Source: Paguma larvata (taxonomy: Eukaryota; Chordata; Mammalia; Carnivora; Viverridae). From it: 64,000 nt of DNA. This document shows, one piece after another, positions 12,043-24,249 of this stretch. The notes below the pieces were generated by a model that was given only the letters and a program-made list of their open reading frames with translations, was not told where the DNA came from and searched no databases. Each line of letters begins with the position of its first letter. Position 1 is the stretch's first letter. The DNA lies in the NCBI GenBank assembly GCA_030068075.1, contig CM057841.1, positions 36,993,030 through 37,057,029 on the forward strand, read 5' to 3'. The translations under genes and the position numbers were made by a program.

Positions 12043-13489
12043 TTTCATTTAGTATTATACTCTCTAGATCAATCCATGTTGTTGCAAATGAGAAGATCCC
12101 ATTCTTTTTTTGAAATGGCTGCATAATATTCAATTGTGTATATATACATCTTCTTTATCCATTCATCTCTCAATAAACAGTTGGGTTGCTTTCATAATTT
12201 GGCTATTGTAAATAGTGCTGCAGTAAACATAGGGATGCATATATTTTGAATAAATGTTTTTGTATTCTTTGGGTTAATAACCAATAATGGAATTACCAGA
12301 TCATATGATAATTCTAATTTTAATTTTTCGAGAAACTTACTGTTTTCCACAGTGGCTGTGCCACTTTGCATTCCCATCAACAGTGCACGAGTGTTTGTTT
12401 TTCTCCACATGTTTGCCAACATTTATTGTTTCTTGTATTTTTGATATTAGCCATTCTCATAGGTGTGAGGTGATACCTCCTGGTGGCTTTGATTTGCATT
12501 TCCCCGATAAATGATGTCGAGTATCTTTTCATGTGTCTTTTGGCCATCTGTATGTCTTTGGAGAAAGGTCTCTTCATGTCATCTGCCCATTTTTTAAATC
12601 TGATTATTTGTTGTTTTGGGAGTTGTGTTTTAGAAGTTCTTTATATATACTTAGTTACTAACCCCTTATATGATAAGGTATTTGCAAATATTTTTTACCA
12701 TTCAGTAGGTTGTCTTTTAGTTTTGTTGTTTATATCCTTTGCTGTGCAGAAGGTTTTTATTTTGTTGTAGTCCCAATAGTTTATTTTTGCTTTTGTTAAC
12801 TTGGACACATATCTAGAAAAATTTTGTTAATGGCTAATGTAGGAGACATTACTGCCTGTGCTCCTTCTAGGAATTTTAGAGTTTCAGGTCTCTCATTTAG
12901 GTCTTTAATCTATTTTGAGTTTATTTTTGTGTATGGTGTAAGAAAGCAGTCCAGTTTCATTCTTTTGCATGTAACTGTTCACTGTTTTCCAACACCATTT
13001 GTTGAAGGCACTGTCTTTTTCCCATTATATATTCTTGGCTCCTTTGTTGTAGATTAGTTGACCATATAATTGTGAATTTCTTTCTGGCCTCTCTATTCTG
13101 TTTTAATGACCTGTGTGTCTGTTTTTATGCAAGTTGCATACTGTTTTAATAACTACAGCTTTGTAATATATCTTGAAATGGGATTGTGATACCTCTAGTT
13201 ATATTCTTCATATTCAAGATTTCTTTGGCTATCTGGAATCTTTTGTGGTTTCATACAAATTTTAGTAATATTCTAGTTTTTATAAAAGATGCTGTTGGTA
13301 TTTTGATATGGATTGCATTGAATCTGTACATTGCTTTGGGTTATAGGGACATTTTAACTGTATTTGTTCTCCCAGTCTATAAGCATCAATGTCTTTCCAT
13401 TTGTGTCATCTTCAGTTTCTTTCATCAGTGTTTTACAGTTTTCAGAGTATAGGTCTTTCACCTCCTTGGTTAAGTTACTTCCTAGATAG

Positions 13490-13954
13490 AAAAACATATC
13501 TTCTAAAAAGTATTTGATAGATTTCAAAAGTACATTTACGAAATTTATCCAATAATAGAGCAAATATAGTAAGTGTTAATACTAGGATGTCTAGTATGAA
13601 AGAGTATATAATTATCCATCCAAAATAGTGAACCATGGTAACTCAAGCACCACAAGATAGTTATATTTTCAAAATAATACAACAAAATTTGGTATCGTTC
13701 TGATACTATGAGCACTACTAACTTGAGATAGTTATTTGCTTCAACATTAAATCAGGTTACATTGCCTTAATGACATCATATCTTTAACAATTTAGATTTT
13801 TCATCATTGTGATTAATGATACCAATAAAAATAAAATGTCAAAAATTTTTGTGGAACCATTAATGAGGTGATGATGTTTGATTTGGTTTCAAGATATGAG
13901 AAGTTATGAGGGATCTAGGGCATACATATATCATCAGAAATTGTGTTTTTTAAC
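13490..13954. other. AT-rich spacer, nothing recognised
   Basis: Lies between the 5' truncation of the L1 and the next SINE. The 69-codon minus frame at 13354-13563 crosses the L1 edge and is not a gene. Confidence 0.55.
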
Positions 13955-13966
13955 AGTGAAATGAAA

Positions 13967-14171
13967 TGGGGTGCCTGGGTGGCTTAGTCACTTAAGTTGT
14001 TTGACTCTTGATTTCACCTCAGGTTATGATCTCACAGTTTGTGTCAAGTTCTGTACTGACAGCAAAGAACCTGCTTGGAATTATTTCTCCCTCTCTCTCT
14101 CTGCCCCTCCCTCACTTCTGTGCAAGCACTCTCTCTTTCTCTCTCAAAGATAAACAAACAGTAAAAATGAA
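13967..14171 (+). mobile_element. Feliform tRNA-derived SINE, head diverged
   Basis: Plus-strand copy starting ggggtgcctgggtggctt, followed by a tRNA part with many changes, a ctctctctct tract and a short A-rich tail. An exact 11-bp duplication agtgaaatgaa is present at 13955-13965 and 14172-14182. Confidence 0.93.
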
Positions 14172-14182
14172 AGTGAAATGAA

Positions 14183-14579
14183 TATTTCCAGTTTATATTT
14201 ATTAAAGTTTTTAAAATGACTTAAGTTTTTAGACTGAAAATGCTTATTATGTAGTCTGAACATTAATACTTAATAAATGAATCTGTTAAATAATTGTTTT
14301 GGGGAGTGAGATGAAAAAAATGATGAAACTCTAAGCATGCTGTGAAACAGAAAGTTTTAGAAGTTCTTGTATATGAAAAATCTTTATATAATTTTTGCAG
14401 ATTTTCGTCAACTTTTAAAAATAAAACATTTAAAAATATATTAGCTGAGCTTTTTAAAAAAAGAGATTTTTTTTCTAGTCCTACTTTACTATGTGTTTTT
14501 TTTTGATACATAGATATTGAGTTAGAAAATAATTGTTTTATTTCATTTCATTTTTGGACTTAACCTCTCTTTACCCCCA
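14183..14579. other. AT-rich spacer, nothing recognised
   Basis: Contains an 82-codon minus frame (14263-14511) made of lysine and phenylalanine codons from A and T runs. No repeat family is recognisable. Confidence 0.5.
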
Positions 14580-15102
14580 ATCCCCTTATTTAGATTTTAT
14601 TTTTATAAGCAGTTTTAGGTTCAGAGCAAAATTTATCAGAAAGTACAAAGATCCTCTATAACCCCTGCCCACACTCACATAACTTCATTCACTCTCAACA
14701 TCCAAGAGTGGTATATATATATTTTTTTTACAATTAATGAACCTGTGTTGACACATCATTATCTTTTATAGGGCATAGTTTACATTGGAGTTAACTCTTG
14801 GTGTTGAGCCTTACGTGGTTTCAACAAATGTATGCTGACATGTATGCACCATAATAGTATCATGTAGTTTTTATTTCCCCCCCACCCCACTGTTCTAAAA
14901 ATCTTCTATGCCCTACTATCAGGAATAGGAGGCACCAGTTTTGAATAGGTGCTTCCTTCTTAGCAACCACTAAACACTTTCCTGTCTCCATAATTTTGCC
15001 TTTTCCAGCATGTCAGACTAGTTGGAAACAGTATATAGCTTTTCCAGACTTTCACTTAATAGTAAGCATTTCATTTTCCTCATGTATTTACATGGCTTGA
15101 TA

Positions 15103-15222
15103 TCTCCTTTTCTTTCTTTTCTTTTTTCTTTTCTCTTCTTTTGTTTTCCTTTCCTTTCCTTTTTTCTTTTCCTTTCCTTTTCTTTCTTTTCTTTTTCTTT
15201 CCTCCTCCTTCTTCTCTCTGTT
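15103..15222. repeat. Long polypyrimidine tract (TTTC/TCTT-rich)
   Basis: About 120 nt of C and T, broken by a single G near 15143. Tetra- and pentanucleotide units (ttcc, tttct) form partial mirror symmetry, the arrangement that permits intramolecular triplex DNA. It sits where the surrounding L1M would have only a short T-rich stretch, so it is an expansion inside the LINE. Confidence 0.9.
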
Positions 15223-16583
15223 TCACAAAATAATATTCCATCATCTGGAAATGCCAGAGTTTATTTATCCATTGATCTAATAAAAGACATCTTGATTGCT
15301 TATAAGTTTTGACATTTAGAAATAAAATTGTTAAAAACAGTCACATGTAGGTTTATATTTGAATATAAGTCTTGAACTCCTTTGGTTAAATACCAAACAG
15401 ATTGACTGCTAGATCTTACACCATAAGTATGCTTAGTTTTACAAGAAACTAGTAAAATGTTTTTCAAGGTATCTGTACCATTTGCCTTCTCCCAATCAGT
15501 ATATGAGAGTTTATTACTACAAATTGTCACCAGAACTTGCTGTTGTCAGTTTTTTGGATTTGGCCATTCTAACAGGGGTATAATGGTATCACATTGCTTT
15601 AATCTGCATTTCCCTAATTATACATGATGTGAAACATTTTTTCATGTTTATTTGATATCCGTGTATCTTTGGTAAAATGCCTTTTTCCCCCCAGGTCATT
15701 TGCACATTTAAAAATAAGTTTTGTCTTTTTATTATTGAGTTTTAACGGGTTGTTTGTATAATTTGGATAATAGTCCTTAATGAAAGATGTTTCTTGCAAA
15801 TATCTTCTCTCAGTCTTTGGCTTGTCTTCTCATTCTTTTCACAGTGCTTTTTGCACAACGAAAGTTTTTAATTTTAAGGAAGTCCCACATATCAGTTCTT
15901 TACTTCATGGATCATGCGATTAGTGTTGCATCTGAAAACTTATTCTTACACCCAAGGTCATTTAGATTTTCTCCTGTGTAGTTTTCTAGGGGTTTTATAT
16001 GTTTGAATTTCACATTTAGGTCTGTGTTCCATTTTGGTTAAGTCTTTGACAGGTGTAAGATCTATGTTATATTGCATGTGGATATCTCTTTGTTCCAGCA
16101 CCATTTGTTGAAAAGAGTATCTTCTCCATTGTTGCCTTTGTTCCTTTGTCAGAGATCAGTTGATATATTTATGTGTAGTTCATCCTGGGATCTCTGTTTT
16201 TTTTTTTTTTTTCATTGATCTTTGTCTCCTCTTTCACAAATACCACACTATCTTGATTGCTATAACTCTAAACAGTCTTCAAGTCAGATACCACCAATCC
16301 TTTAAATTGATTCTTCTTCTGTAGTACGTGCTGTCCCTTTTCGTTTTCTTTTTGTTATTTTTGTTTGTTTGTTTTTGCCTCTCGTTATAAATTTTAGAAT
16401 CAGTTTGAAGATACCAACAATAACTTAATTATCTTTTGATTTGAATTTTGTCGATTCTAAGGATGAAGCTGGGAAGAATTGAATCCTGACAATATTAGGT
16501 CCTCCTATTCATGAAAATGGGATATCTTTGCAATTATTTAGTTATTCCTTGATATCTTTTATCAGAGTTTTGTAGTTTTTGTC

Positions 16584-16690
16584 ATACACACACACACCAC
16601 ACACACACACCACACAACATATATATTTATATGATATATATGATCTAATATATATGGTATATATATCATTTAGTATATTTAAATATATAT
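16584..16690. repeat. Compound (CA)n / (TA)n microsatellite
   Basis: Two interrupted CA runs are followed by an alternating TA-rich tract with several short palindromes (tatatatgg/ccat-like). It lies inside the L1M remnant. Confidence 0.85.
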
Positions 16691-17124
16691 CTATGTATTT
16701 TATTTTTGGGGTGCTACTAATGTAAGTGGTAAATGGTATTGTGTTTATACTTTCTAATTGACTTGTTCATTGATTGTATGTAGAAAAATGATTGACCTAT
16801 ATATACCAATCGTGTATTCTGAATTTTTGGTATAATTGCTTATTAGTTCCAGGAGTGTTTTTTGTTGAATTTGCAGGTCACGTTATCTACAAAGATAGTT
16901 TTATTTCTTCCTTCTCAATTTGTATACCTTCAATTTCCTCTTCTTAGTGCATTACCTAAAACTTTGAGTGTGACATTGAGAAAGGAATGATGAGAAGGTA
17001 TGTAATTGTCTTGTTCTTGGTAACACATGATTTTTTAAATAAATTATTTCTGCTTTATTTTTTCCAAGAGGTGAATTACATTGATTAGTTTTCAAATGAT
17101 GATACTAGAATATACCTGAATATG

Positions 17125-17222
17125 AAAAAATCTATATGTATAATATACATCATATAATATAATTATACATAATTACATGTATAATATATATAACATACAT
17201 AATATAATTATATATATGTGTA
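17125..17222. repeat. AT-rich low-complexity tract
   Basis: Repeated tataatataca/taattatacat motifs almost without G or C. It directly follows the right edge of the L1M remnant. Confidence 0.8.
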
Positions 17223-17229
17223 AATCTAG

Positions 17230-19873
17230 AATCTCCCCAAAGAGTAAAACATAGAATATATTTAAGATGTGGATACTTTATTTGGAGTTTCCATTTAGAT
17301 TTAATCAATTGGCTGTTCTAAGTTTTAAGTTTCATATTTAAATATTTATATATTTGTATTTTAATAAAAATTTTGTCTGTCAAACTCAGTCCATACTAAC
17401 GTGAACCAAGTCTTAGTCTTCAGTTTAAAAAATGTGTCATACTGTCCTAAATGAAATTACATGAATATTGACAGGTTTTTACAGAAGAATTTAGATTTCT
17501 ATTGTGCAAAGATTAAATAATCAGGTGGCTAGAGATTTAAACATTTAGTTTTGGAGGCTTGAACTTAGAACATCATACACTAGCAGCCTAGGAGCATTGC
17601 ATATGATTTTGCTCACCGGAAAACAGTAAAATACTGAAATTTTCTTTTTGCTTCAATTAATTCTATAGAAAATTTTAAATGATAAAAAGTACCAATCCTG
17701 TTGGTTGGCACTAGAAAACAATATATGTTGTCCGTTTTAAGAAAGAGGAGTTACATTCCTCTTATTTCATCCTTTTTTTCATTGTAACTGATGTCTCATT
17801 TACAGATATCTGTGATGTTTAGATTTCTATTTGATAACCTGCTGTGTTGAAAACTTTAAAATATGTGCCATGCATACCAATGAAAATCTGCTTCATTAAG
17901 ATTTTATTGTGCTTTTCAGTAACCTGTAAATACTATTTTGGGAAAACTCTTAGGGATGCTTGCTTTTGTTCCTACTTCATTAATTATATAGTAGGAATTT
18001 GAAGTGGGATACAGTAGATTTTGGCCGTATAAAGTAGAATTTAAGTTATTTACAAACAGTGTCTCACTAGTTTACAAACTGAACAAAATTACTAATCTTA
18101 GAGGAACAATAAAATCCCATCCTCACTAATGGTGACATTAAATCCTGTGTTTTATCCTCTATATCTGGCTGTTACTCTTTTGATGGCAGGTGCTTCAAAT
18201 GTCTATTTGTTTGTACTTAAAATATACAACCCCTAATCTCATCCTAATGTTGACAGACCCTTTAATAATTTTAGACTCTTGGTGCACTTGATGTAATTGT
18301 AATAAAACGCAGAATGAATAGTAAGGAAGATGAAGAGTCTATTTCATTAACCACACATTTAAGAAGTTTAACCGCTTTGGCATAAATTACAAAAGTAACT
18401 TTTTTCACCAAATGTGAGGTGACCTAGATCTCAATACTTCGTTTAAATTGCAAAATGTGACATACATACAGAAAGATAGATTATTGTAAAAGGTGGAAGA
18501 AATTGTATACATATTGTCAAATGTATCTCAATGAAAATTGAATCAAATTGCTTTTCTACCAGCAGAGTATGGAAGTGCCAATGCCTTAAAAATTTGCATA
18601 CTGCTTGACATAAATTTCACTTCTAGGAATTTATCTTTGAGAAATGAGCATAGGTGTGTTCTGTTTTAGGATGTTCTTTGCTTTGTTTTTTATAGAAGTT
18701 TAAAAAAATGAATTAGCCTAACTGTCTAAATGTATGGCATTACAAAATAAGTTTTGAGATATCCATAAAATCTAATGTTATGTACCTCATCAAAATAATA
18801 TTTCCAGAGGTGTTTTCCGTATATTTAATTCTGACGTAGAAGGTGTTCATTCAATACTGTTTGAATTACTATAAAGTAAATATACTTCCCATTTGTGTTT
18901 TCATTGTTTATTTCCTCAAAGCATACTCAGTACTATTTGAGTAAATTCAGGATCATTAATGCAGATGCTATGGAAGAGGAAAATATGAATGATTTTTGCA
19001 TGACAATTAAAATTTAAAGCCAAACAGCGTGATGGCATAATTACCTTATTGCATATTGTTGACAGACACAGGTCTAGAACCCATTTATATCTTCGTGATA
19101 TCAGCAAAATAGTATCTCTTTTCAACTCCAAAATTAAGGAGGACAAGATCTTTTCAACTCTAGCAAAATGAGACATCACTAAAATTAGAGACTATCTATA
19201 TGTGAAGAGTGGTCTAATTCCTCTTGGCTCTGAGCTGATGAAAAAAATTTTGCTTTATCCATAACTTGTTTAGTATTCCTGAGCACCCCGTTTTTCTTTC
19301 TCAATTGAGGGGGAGAAGATAAGTTCTATTTTGCACATCTTTATTAATCAAGCAAAACTGGAGAACAGATGTGGGATTCTTTAGCTGTTACAGGAATAGA
19401 CAGAAGGAGAGCCATAATTTTTAGTCTTGTCGCTTTAAATGATGCCCATGAGACATAGAATCAGAGACAGAACCATTGAGATGCACTATCCAAATAGCAA
19501 CAGTATATTTTAAAGGAAAAGTAAATGAGTTGTTCTTCTTTGCTGATGTGCATTCATTATGTAATAATGTACATACATATTGCTGTTGGTTTTTGACTGG
19601 AAGCCAAAGGATTCCTACTTGGTTACAAGTTCTTCAGGTTTTCTGCTCACATGGAAGGTGCAGGAGCCAGATACTTTAATTAAAGAAAGCTATCCCATTA
19701 TATATTTTTAAACAACTAGCATTATTCACATATAGACCTCGAGTTTGGAGGGTCAGGACTTGGTGGCCTTCCAGAACACATTTAAAGTATGTGGTATATT
19801 GATTCTTCAGTTGTTTTGCTTTGTTTTTTAATAATAGTTTTTAACCAGTTGCCTTATAAGAATAATTGTAGTC
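17230..19873. other. Unique AT-rich DNA, no gene or repeat seen
   Basis: The longest repeat-free stretch of the first third of the window. The only sizeable frame (87 codons, minus, 18916-19179) has no recognisable motif. Nothing suggests splice-bounded coding sequence. Confidence 0.5.
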
Positions 19874-19888
19874 AACATAGCAACTTTA

Positions 19889-20104
19889 GGGGCATGTGAG
19901 TGGCTCAGTTAGTTTAGTGTCTGACTCTTGAATTTGGCTGAGGTAATGATCACAGTTCCTGATATTGAGCCCTATGTTGGGCTCTGTGGTGACAGTGTGG
20001 GGCATGCTTGGGATTCTCTCTCTCTCTCTCTCTCTGTGTCTGCTCTGTCCCCACTCATCCATGATCTCTTTCTCACTCTCAAAATAAATAAACATAAAAA
20101 AAAA
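19889..20104 (+). mobile_element. CAN-SINE copy, older subtype, split from its right flank by an L1
   Basis: Head ggggcatgtgagtggctcag, a (tc)n run, and tail aaaataaataaacat. The body lacks the 'agcctggagcctgcttcag' segment and instead has gcatgcttgggattctct, an older subtype. Its probable target-site copies are aacatagcaactt (19874-19886) and aacataacaacct (22498-22510), which now also enclose the following L1. Confidence 0.88.
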
Positions 20105-20105
20105 T

Positions 20106-22497
20106 AGTTGGAAAGCTCTCAGTTTTTCCTCATTGAGGATGATATCAGTGTGGGTGTTTTGTATATGGCTTTGATGATTTTCAGGTATGTTCCTTCTATC
20201 CCTACTATCTTGAGGGCTTTTAAGAAGAAAGGATGCTCTGTCTTGTTGAATACTTTCTCTGCATCTATTGAGAGGATCATGTGTTCTTAATCCTTTCTTT
20301 TATTCATGCGATTATCACATTGATGGGTTTGTAGATACTTAATAGCCCTGAAGTCTCAGAAATAAATCCCCTTTGATTGTGGTCAACAATTTCAACTGTA
20401 TTGTTGAATCCAGTTTGCTAGTATCTTGTTGAGAATTTTTTCATCCATATCCATCAGGGAAACTGGTCTGTAGTTCTTTTTTAGTGGAGTCTTTGTCTGG
20501 TTTTGGAATCTTCCTTATGTTTTTGGAATTCCTAGACTCAGCTATCAGATAACAAAAAGAAATAAAAGGCATTCAAATCTGCAAGGAGGAAGTCAAACTT
20601 TCACTCTTTGCAGATGACATGATACTCCATGTGGAAAACCCAAAAGACTCCACCAAAAAAACTGATAGTACTGATAAATGAATTAAGCAAGTCGCAGGAT
20701 ATAAAATCAGTGTACAGAAATCAATTACATTTTCATGCACCAATAACGAAGCAGCAGAAAGAGAAATCAAGGAATCAATCCCATTTACAATTATACCAAA
20801 AACTGTAAAATATCTGGGAATAAACCTCACCAAAGAGGTCAAAAATCTATACACTGAAAACTATAGAAAGTTTATGAAAGAAATTGAAAAAGACACACAC
20901 ACATAAAATGGAAAAATAATCCATGTTCATGGATTGGAAAACAAATATTCTTAAAATGTCGATATTATCCAAAGCAATCTACATATGCAGTACAATCCCT
21001 ATTAAAATAACACCAGTATTCTTCAGAGAGCTACCACAAACCATCCAAAAATTTGTATGGAATCAGAAAAGACCCCAAATAGCCAAAGTAATGTTGAAAA
21101 AGAAAACCAAACATGGAGGAGTCACAATTCCGGACTTCAAGCTATATTACAAGCCGTAATCATCAAGACTGGTATGGTACTGCCACAAAAACAGACACAG
21201 AGATCAATGGAGCAGAACAGAAAATGCAGAAATGGACCCACAAATGTATGGCCACCTACTCTTTGACAAAGCAGGAAAGAATATCCAATGGAATAAAGAC
21301 TATTTCTTCAGGAAATGGTGTGGGAAAACTGGACAGCGACATGCAGAAGAATGAACCTGGACCACTTTCTTACACCCTACACAAAGATAAACTCAAGATG
21401 GATGAAAGACCTAAACATAAAACAAGAAGTCATCAAAATCCTACAGGAGAAAAACAGGCAACAACCTCTTCGTACTTGGCTACAGCAACTCCTTACCTGA
21501 CGTGTCTCCGGAGGCAAGGGAAATAGAAGCAAAAATGAACTATTGGGACCTTATCAAGGTAAAAATCTTCTGCAGAGAAGGAAACAATCAGCAAAAATAA
21601 AAGGCAACAGACAGAATGGGAGAAGATATTTGCAAATTACACATTGTGTAAAGAGTTAGTATCCAAAATCTATAAAGAACTTATCAAACTCCACACCCCA
21701 AACGCAAATAATCCAGTGAAGAAATGGGCAAAATACCTGAACAGACACTTTTCCAAAGAAGACATTCAGATGGCTAACAGATACATGAAAAGATACTCAA
21801 CATCACTCATCATCAGGGAAATACAAATCAAAACCACAATGAGATACCACTTCACACCTATCAGAATGGTTAAAATTAACACCTCAGGAAATAACAGATG
21901 TTTGTGAGGATGTGGAGAAAGGGGAACTCTTTACACTGCTGGTGGGAATGCAAACTGATTCAGCCTTTCTGGAAAACAGTATACAAAAATACTAATTTGA
22001 AGGGGTGCATGCACCCCAATATTTATAGCAGTGTTATCTCCATTACCCGAAGTATGGAATAAGCCCAAATGCTCATTGACTGATAAATGGAGAAGATATG
22101 GTATATTTTTACAATGAAGTATTACTCAAATAAATTGAAATCTTACCATTTGCAACAACGTGGATGGAACTAGAATATATCATGCTAAGTGAATAAGTCA
22201 TCAGAGACAAATATCATAAGACTCACGCATATGTAGAATTTAAGAAACAAAAGAGATGAATATAGAGGAAGAGAAAAAAATAAGATAACAGAAGGAGACA
22301 AACCATAAGAGACTCTTAACTACAGAGAACAAGCTGAGGTTTGCTGGTGAGGTGTTGGGTGATGGGCATTAAGGAAGTCACTTGTTGGGATGTGCACTGG
22401 GTGTTATCTCTTTAAGTGATGAATCACTAAATTACATTACCCTATATGATAACAATTAGATTTAAATTTAAAAATCAAAATAAAACAAAAAACCAAA
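20106..22497 (+). mobile_element. 5'-inverted L1 inserted in the SINE tail
   Basis: 20106-20530 is ORF2 reverse-transcriptase region on the minus strand (tokens ctgtagttcttttttagtgg, tgttgaatactttctctgca). From 20530 to 22497 the same ORF2 continues on the plus strand, starting just before the catalytic FADD motif (ttgcagatgacatgatact) and running through the C-terminal part to the carnivore L1 3' UTR (gatgggcattaaggaag, actgggtgttatctc) and an A-rich tail. Roughly 60 nt between the two ORF2 parts are missing. The reading frame is broken by frameshifts, so overlapping frames of 61-137 codons result. Non-functional. Confidence 0.9.
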
Positions 22498-22510
22498 AAC
22501 ATAACAACCT

Positions 22511-24117
22511 CAGCCTTCATACTTAATTTTTCAAAGATCAAACTCTTTAATTTTATGAAAATATCATGAAAAATTCTTACTAATCCCAATAAGCATATTT
22601 AGGTTAATAAAGCTATAGTAAGAAATACTTAAGTATATCTATTACCTAATGTAGCATGTATTTTATATGCTATAAGGACAAAAATAAATATATTTTCATT
22701 CAAGGTTTCTAACTTTATCGAACTTGGAATATTTTTAAACAAAATTGATAATCTCATTTCTATTAAATCAAAGTTCCTGCTCTTGGTAGTTAAGTATATC
22801 ACGTCTATATCTTAAACCAACATATAATGAGCACTCATAATACTAATATTTTAAGGGATATTTTATTTGGAAGTATGTATTAAAGATTTTTAATGATCTA
22901 TTGTTTATGTTTTTGTAATTTGAAGTCGACTATTCCAAAAGATTCTTTTTAATTCTCATTGTCTTTCTAAAGAGTCTATTTAGGTATATTATGAAATTAT
23001 TTGACTTAATTTTTCCAAAACTATTAGTGGAAATCTGAAATAGGTACCATAACATAAAAGTCCTACTGTGTGACTTACACAATGCTAGAATGCTGGGATC
23101 TTATGAGACTAAGACATTTTTTCCTGTTCTCTTAGGTTTTTGATCTAACGAAAACTAGACTGGCTGCAAAAAAAAAAAAAAAAAAAAAATCTCCCAGGGA
23201 ATTTTGAGGGGATTTTGATTTTATAATAGTTTTGCTAAGTATAATCCCACATTTATCAAATTTGAACAGAAAAGTTAATGATCTTTTGATGGTCTCTCAA
23301 TGCCCATATAAAATCCCAAGGGTTTTACTTTCTCTCTAGAATAACAATCGTGTTAATCGAATAAAGTTAGTAAGAAGTGTTACTCTTTTGGGGAAAATGA
23401 AAATGAGGAAAAAAATGTTTATATGGAAGCCGTAGTCATATCTAACAGGATTTTAAATGAGTAAGTTGCAACAAAAACAGCAGCAAATGCACTAGGTCTT
23501 TTCTATGTAGTGTTTATAATTTGCCTTAAAACTTTTGGCCAATATGTTACTGGAAATATATTTTTAAAAACATATATTATGCAAATTTTTATGATATGTG
23601 ATATAATAAATATGTATGATAGAAAAATGAAAAATAACAGAAGAAAAAATAAAACTATTTCTTAATTCCTCTGTGTAAACAGACACTAATTAACATGTGG
23701 ATAACAATTTCCCTTATACTTATTTTAATATACCATATTTTGTGAATGTGAATATGTCTTATTTTTACCGTATAGTATAATGATATTCCTTAATTTAACC
23801 ACGTTACAGTGATAATTATAAATCAGTAAAAACAAAGCAAAACTATTTCAAGATTTTCCTGCAATATCAAGTATTTCTTAGTATACTTTTTGTGAGCTTT
23901 TTCTCATAGTTGAAACTAAAGCACAGAGTAATAAGTAATTTTAGGTCTTTTTAAAAACAGAGTATTTCTAAAATGTGTGTAGAAAGTTAGGTTTAGCAAG
24001 GAAGTGGTTGCAGGACACATTTGGAATATATTAGGTTTATTTCACTGAAAAGCATAGTTTTTTTTGGTCACATGTAATATTTTCTTGTGTTGGATAAATA
24101 TGGCACACCTTAAGAAG
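22511..24117. other. AT-rich unique DNA with a poly-A run
   Basis: No element is recognised. A run of about 22 A lies at 23169-23190. It might be the tail of an unrecognised retrocopy, but I found no flanking duplication to support that. Confidence 0.5.
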
Positions 24118-24128
24118 AAGGCAGTGCT

Positions 24129-24238
24129 GGGGTGCCTGGCTGGCTCATTTGGTACAGTACGTGACTCTTGATCCTCGGATCATGAGTTGGAGCCACACAT
24201 TGGATATAGAGACCACTTAATAAATAAAGATTATTTTT
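24129..24238 (+). mobile_element. Short CAN-SINE variant
   Basis: Starts ggggtgcctggctggctc and ends early with gagaccacttaataaataaa. This is the short subtype, lacking the CT-rich body. Flanked by aaggcagtgct (24118-24128) and aaggcagttct (24239-24249), one mismatch in 11. Confidence 0.92.
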
Positions 24239-24249
24239 AAGGCAGTTCT

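Larger units (their letters stand above)
10403..13490 (-). mobile_element. Old L1 LINE (3' UTR and ORF2 remnant), host of two younger L1s
   Basis: Pieces at 10403-10472, 11252-11450 and 12043-13490 join into one minus-strand L1. The left end carries a 3'-UTR phrase (ttagttttaggagtacacca). The right part is the complement of ORF2, with tokens such as caccatttgttgaagg, tgaatctgtacattgctttg and tttcatcagtgttttacag. All frames are broken. Loss of similarity near 13490 marks its 5' truncation. The frames of 60-119 codons in this range are all antisense or sense readings of L1. Confidence 0.88.
14580..17105 (-). repeat. Ancient L1M LINE remnant
   Basis: The left end reads ttaggttcagagcaaaattt, the complement of an L1M 3' UTR. 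ORF2 tokens follow in antisense order: ttggccattctaacaggggt, ttcttgcaaatatcttctc, ccagcaccatttgttgaaaa, and finally aattacattgattag near 17085. Reading frames are fully decayed. The polypyrimidine tract (15103-15222) and the CA/TA microsatellite (16584-16690) interrupt it. Confidence 0.85.

Noticed and set aside
21113..21526. 137-codon frame and overlapping frames as a gene
   Set aside because: They are frameshifted remnants of L1 ORF2 in a dead, 5'-inverted insertion.
23169..23190. Poly-A run as the tail of a processed pseudogene
   Set aside because: The upstream sequence shows no coding remnant, and no flanking duplication could be found.
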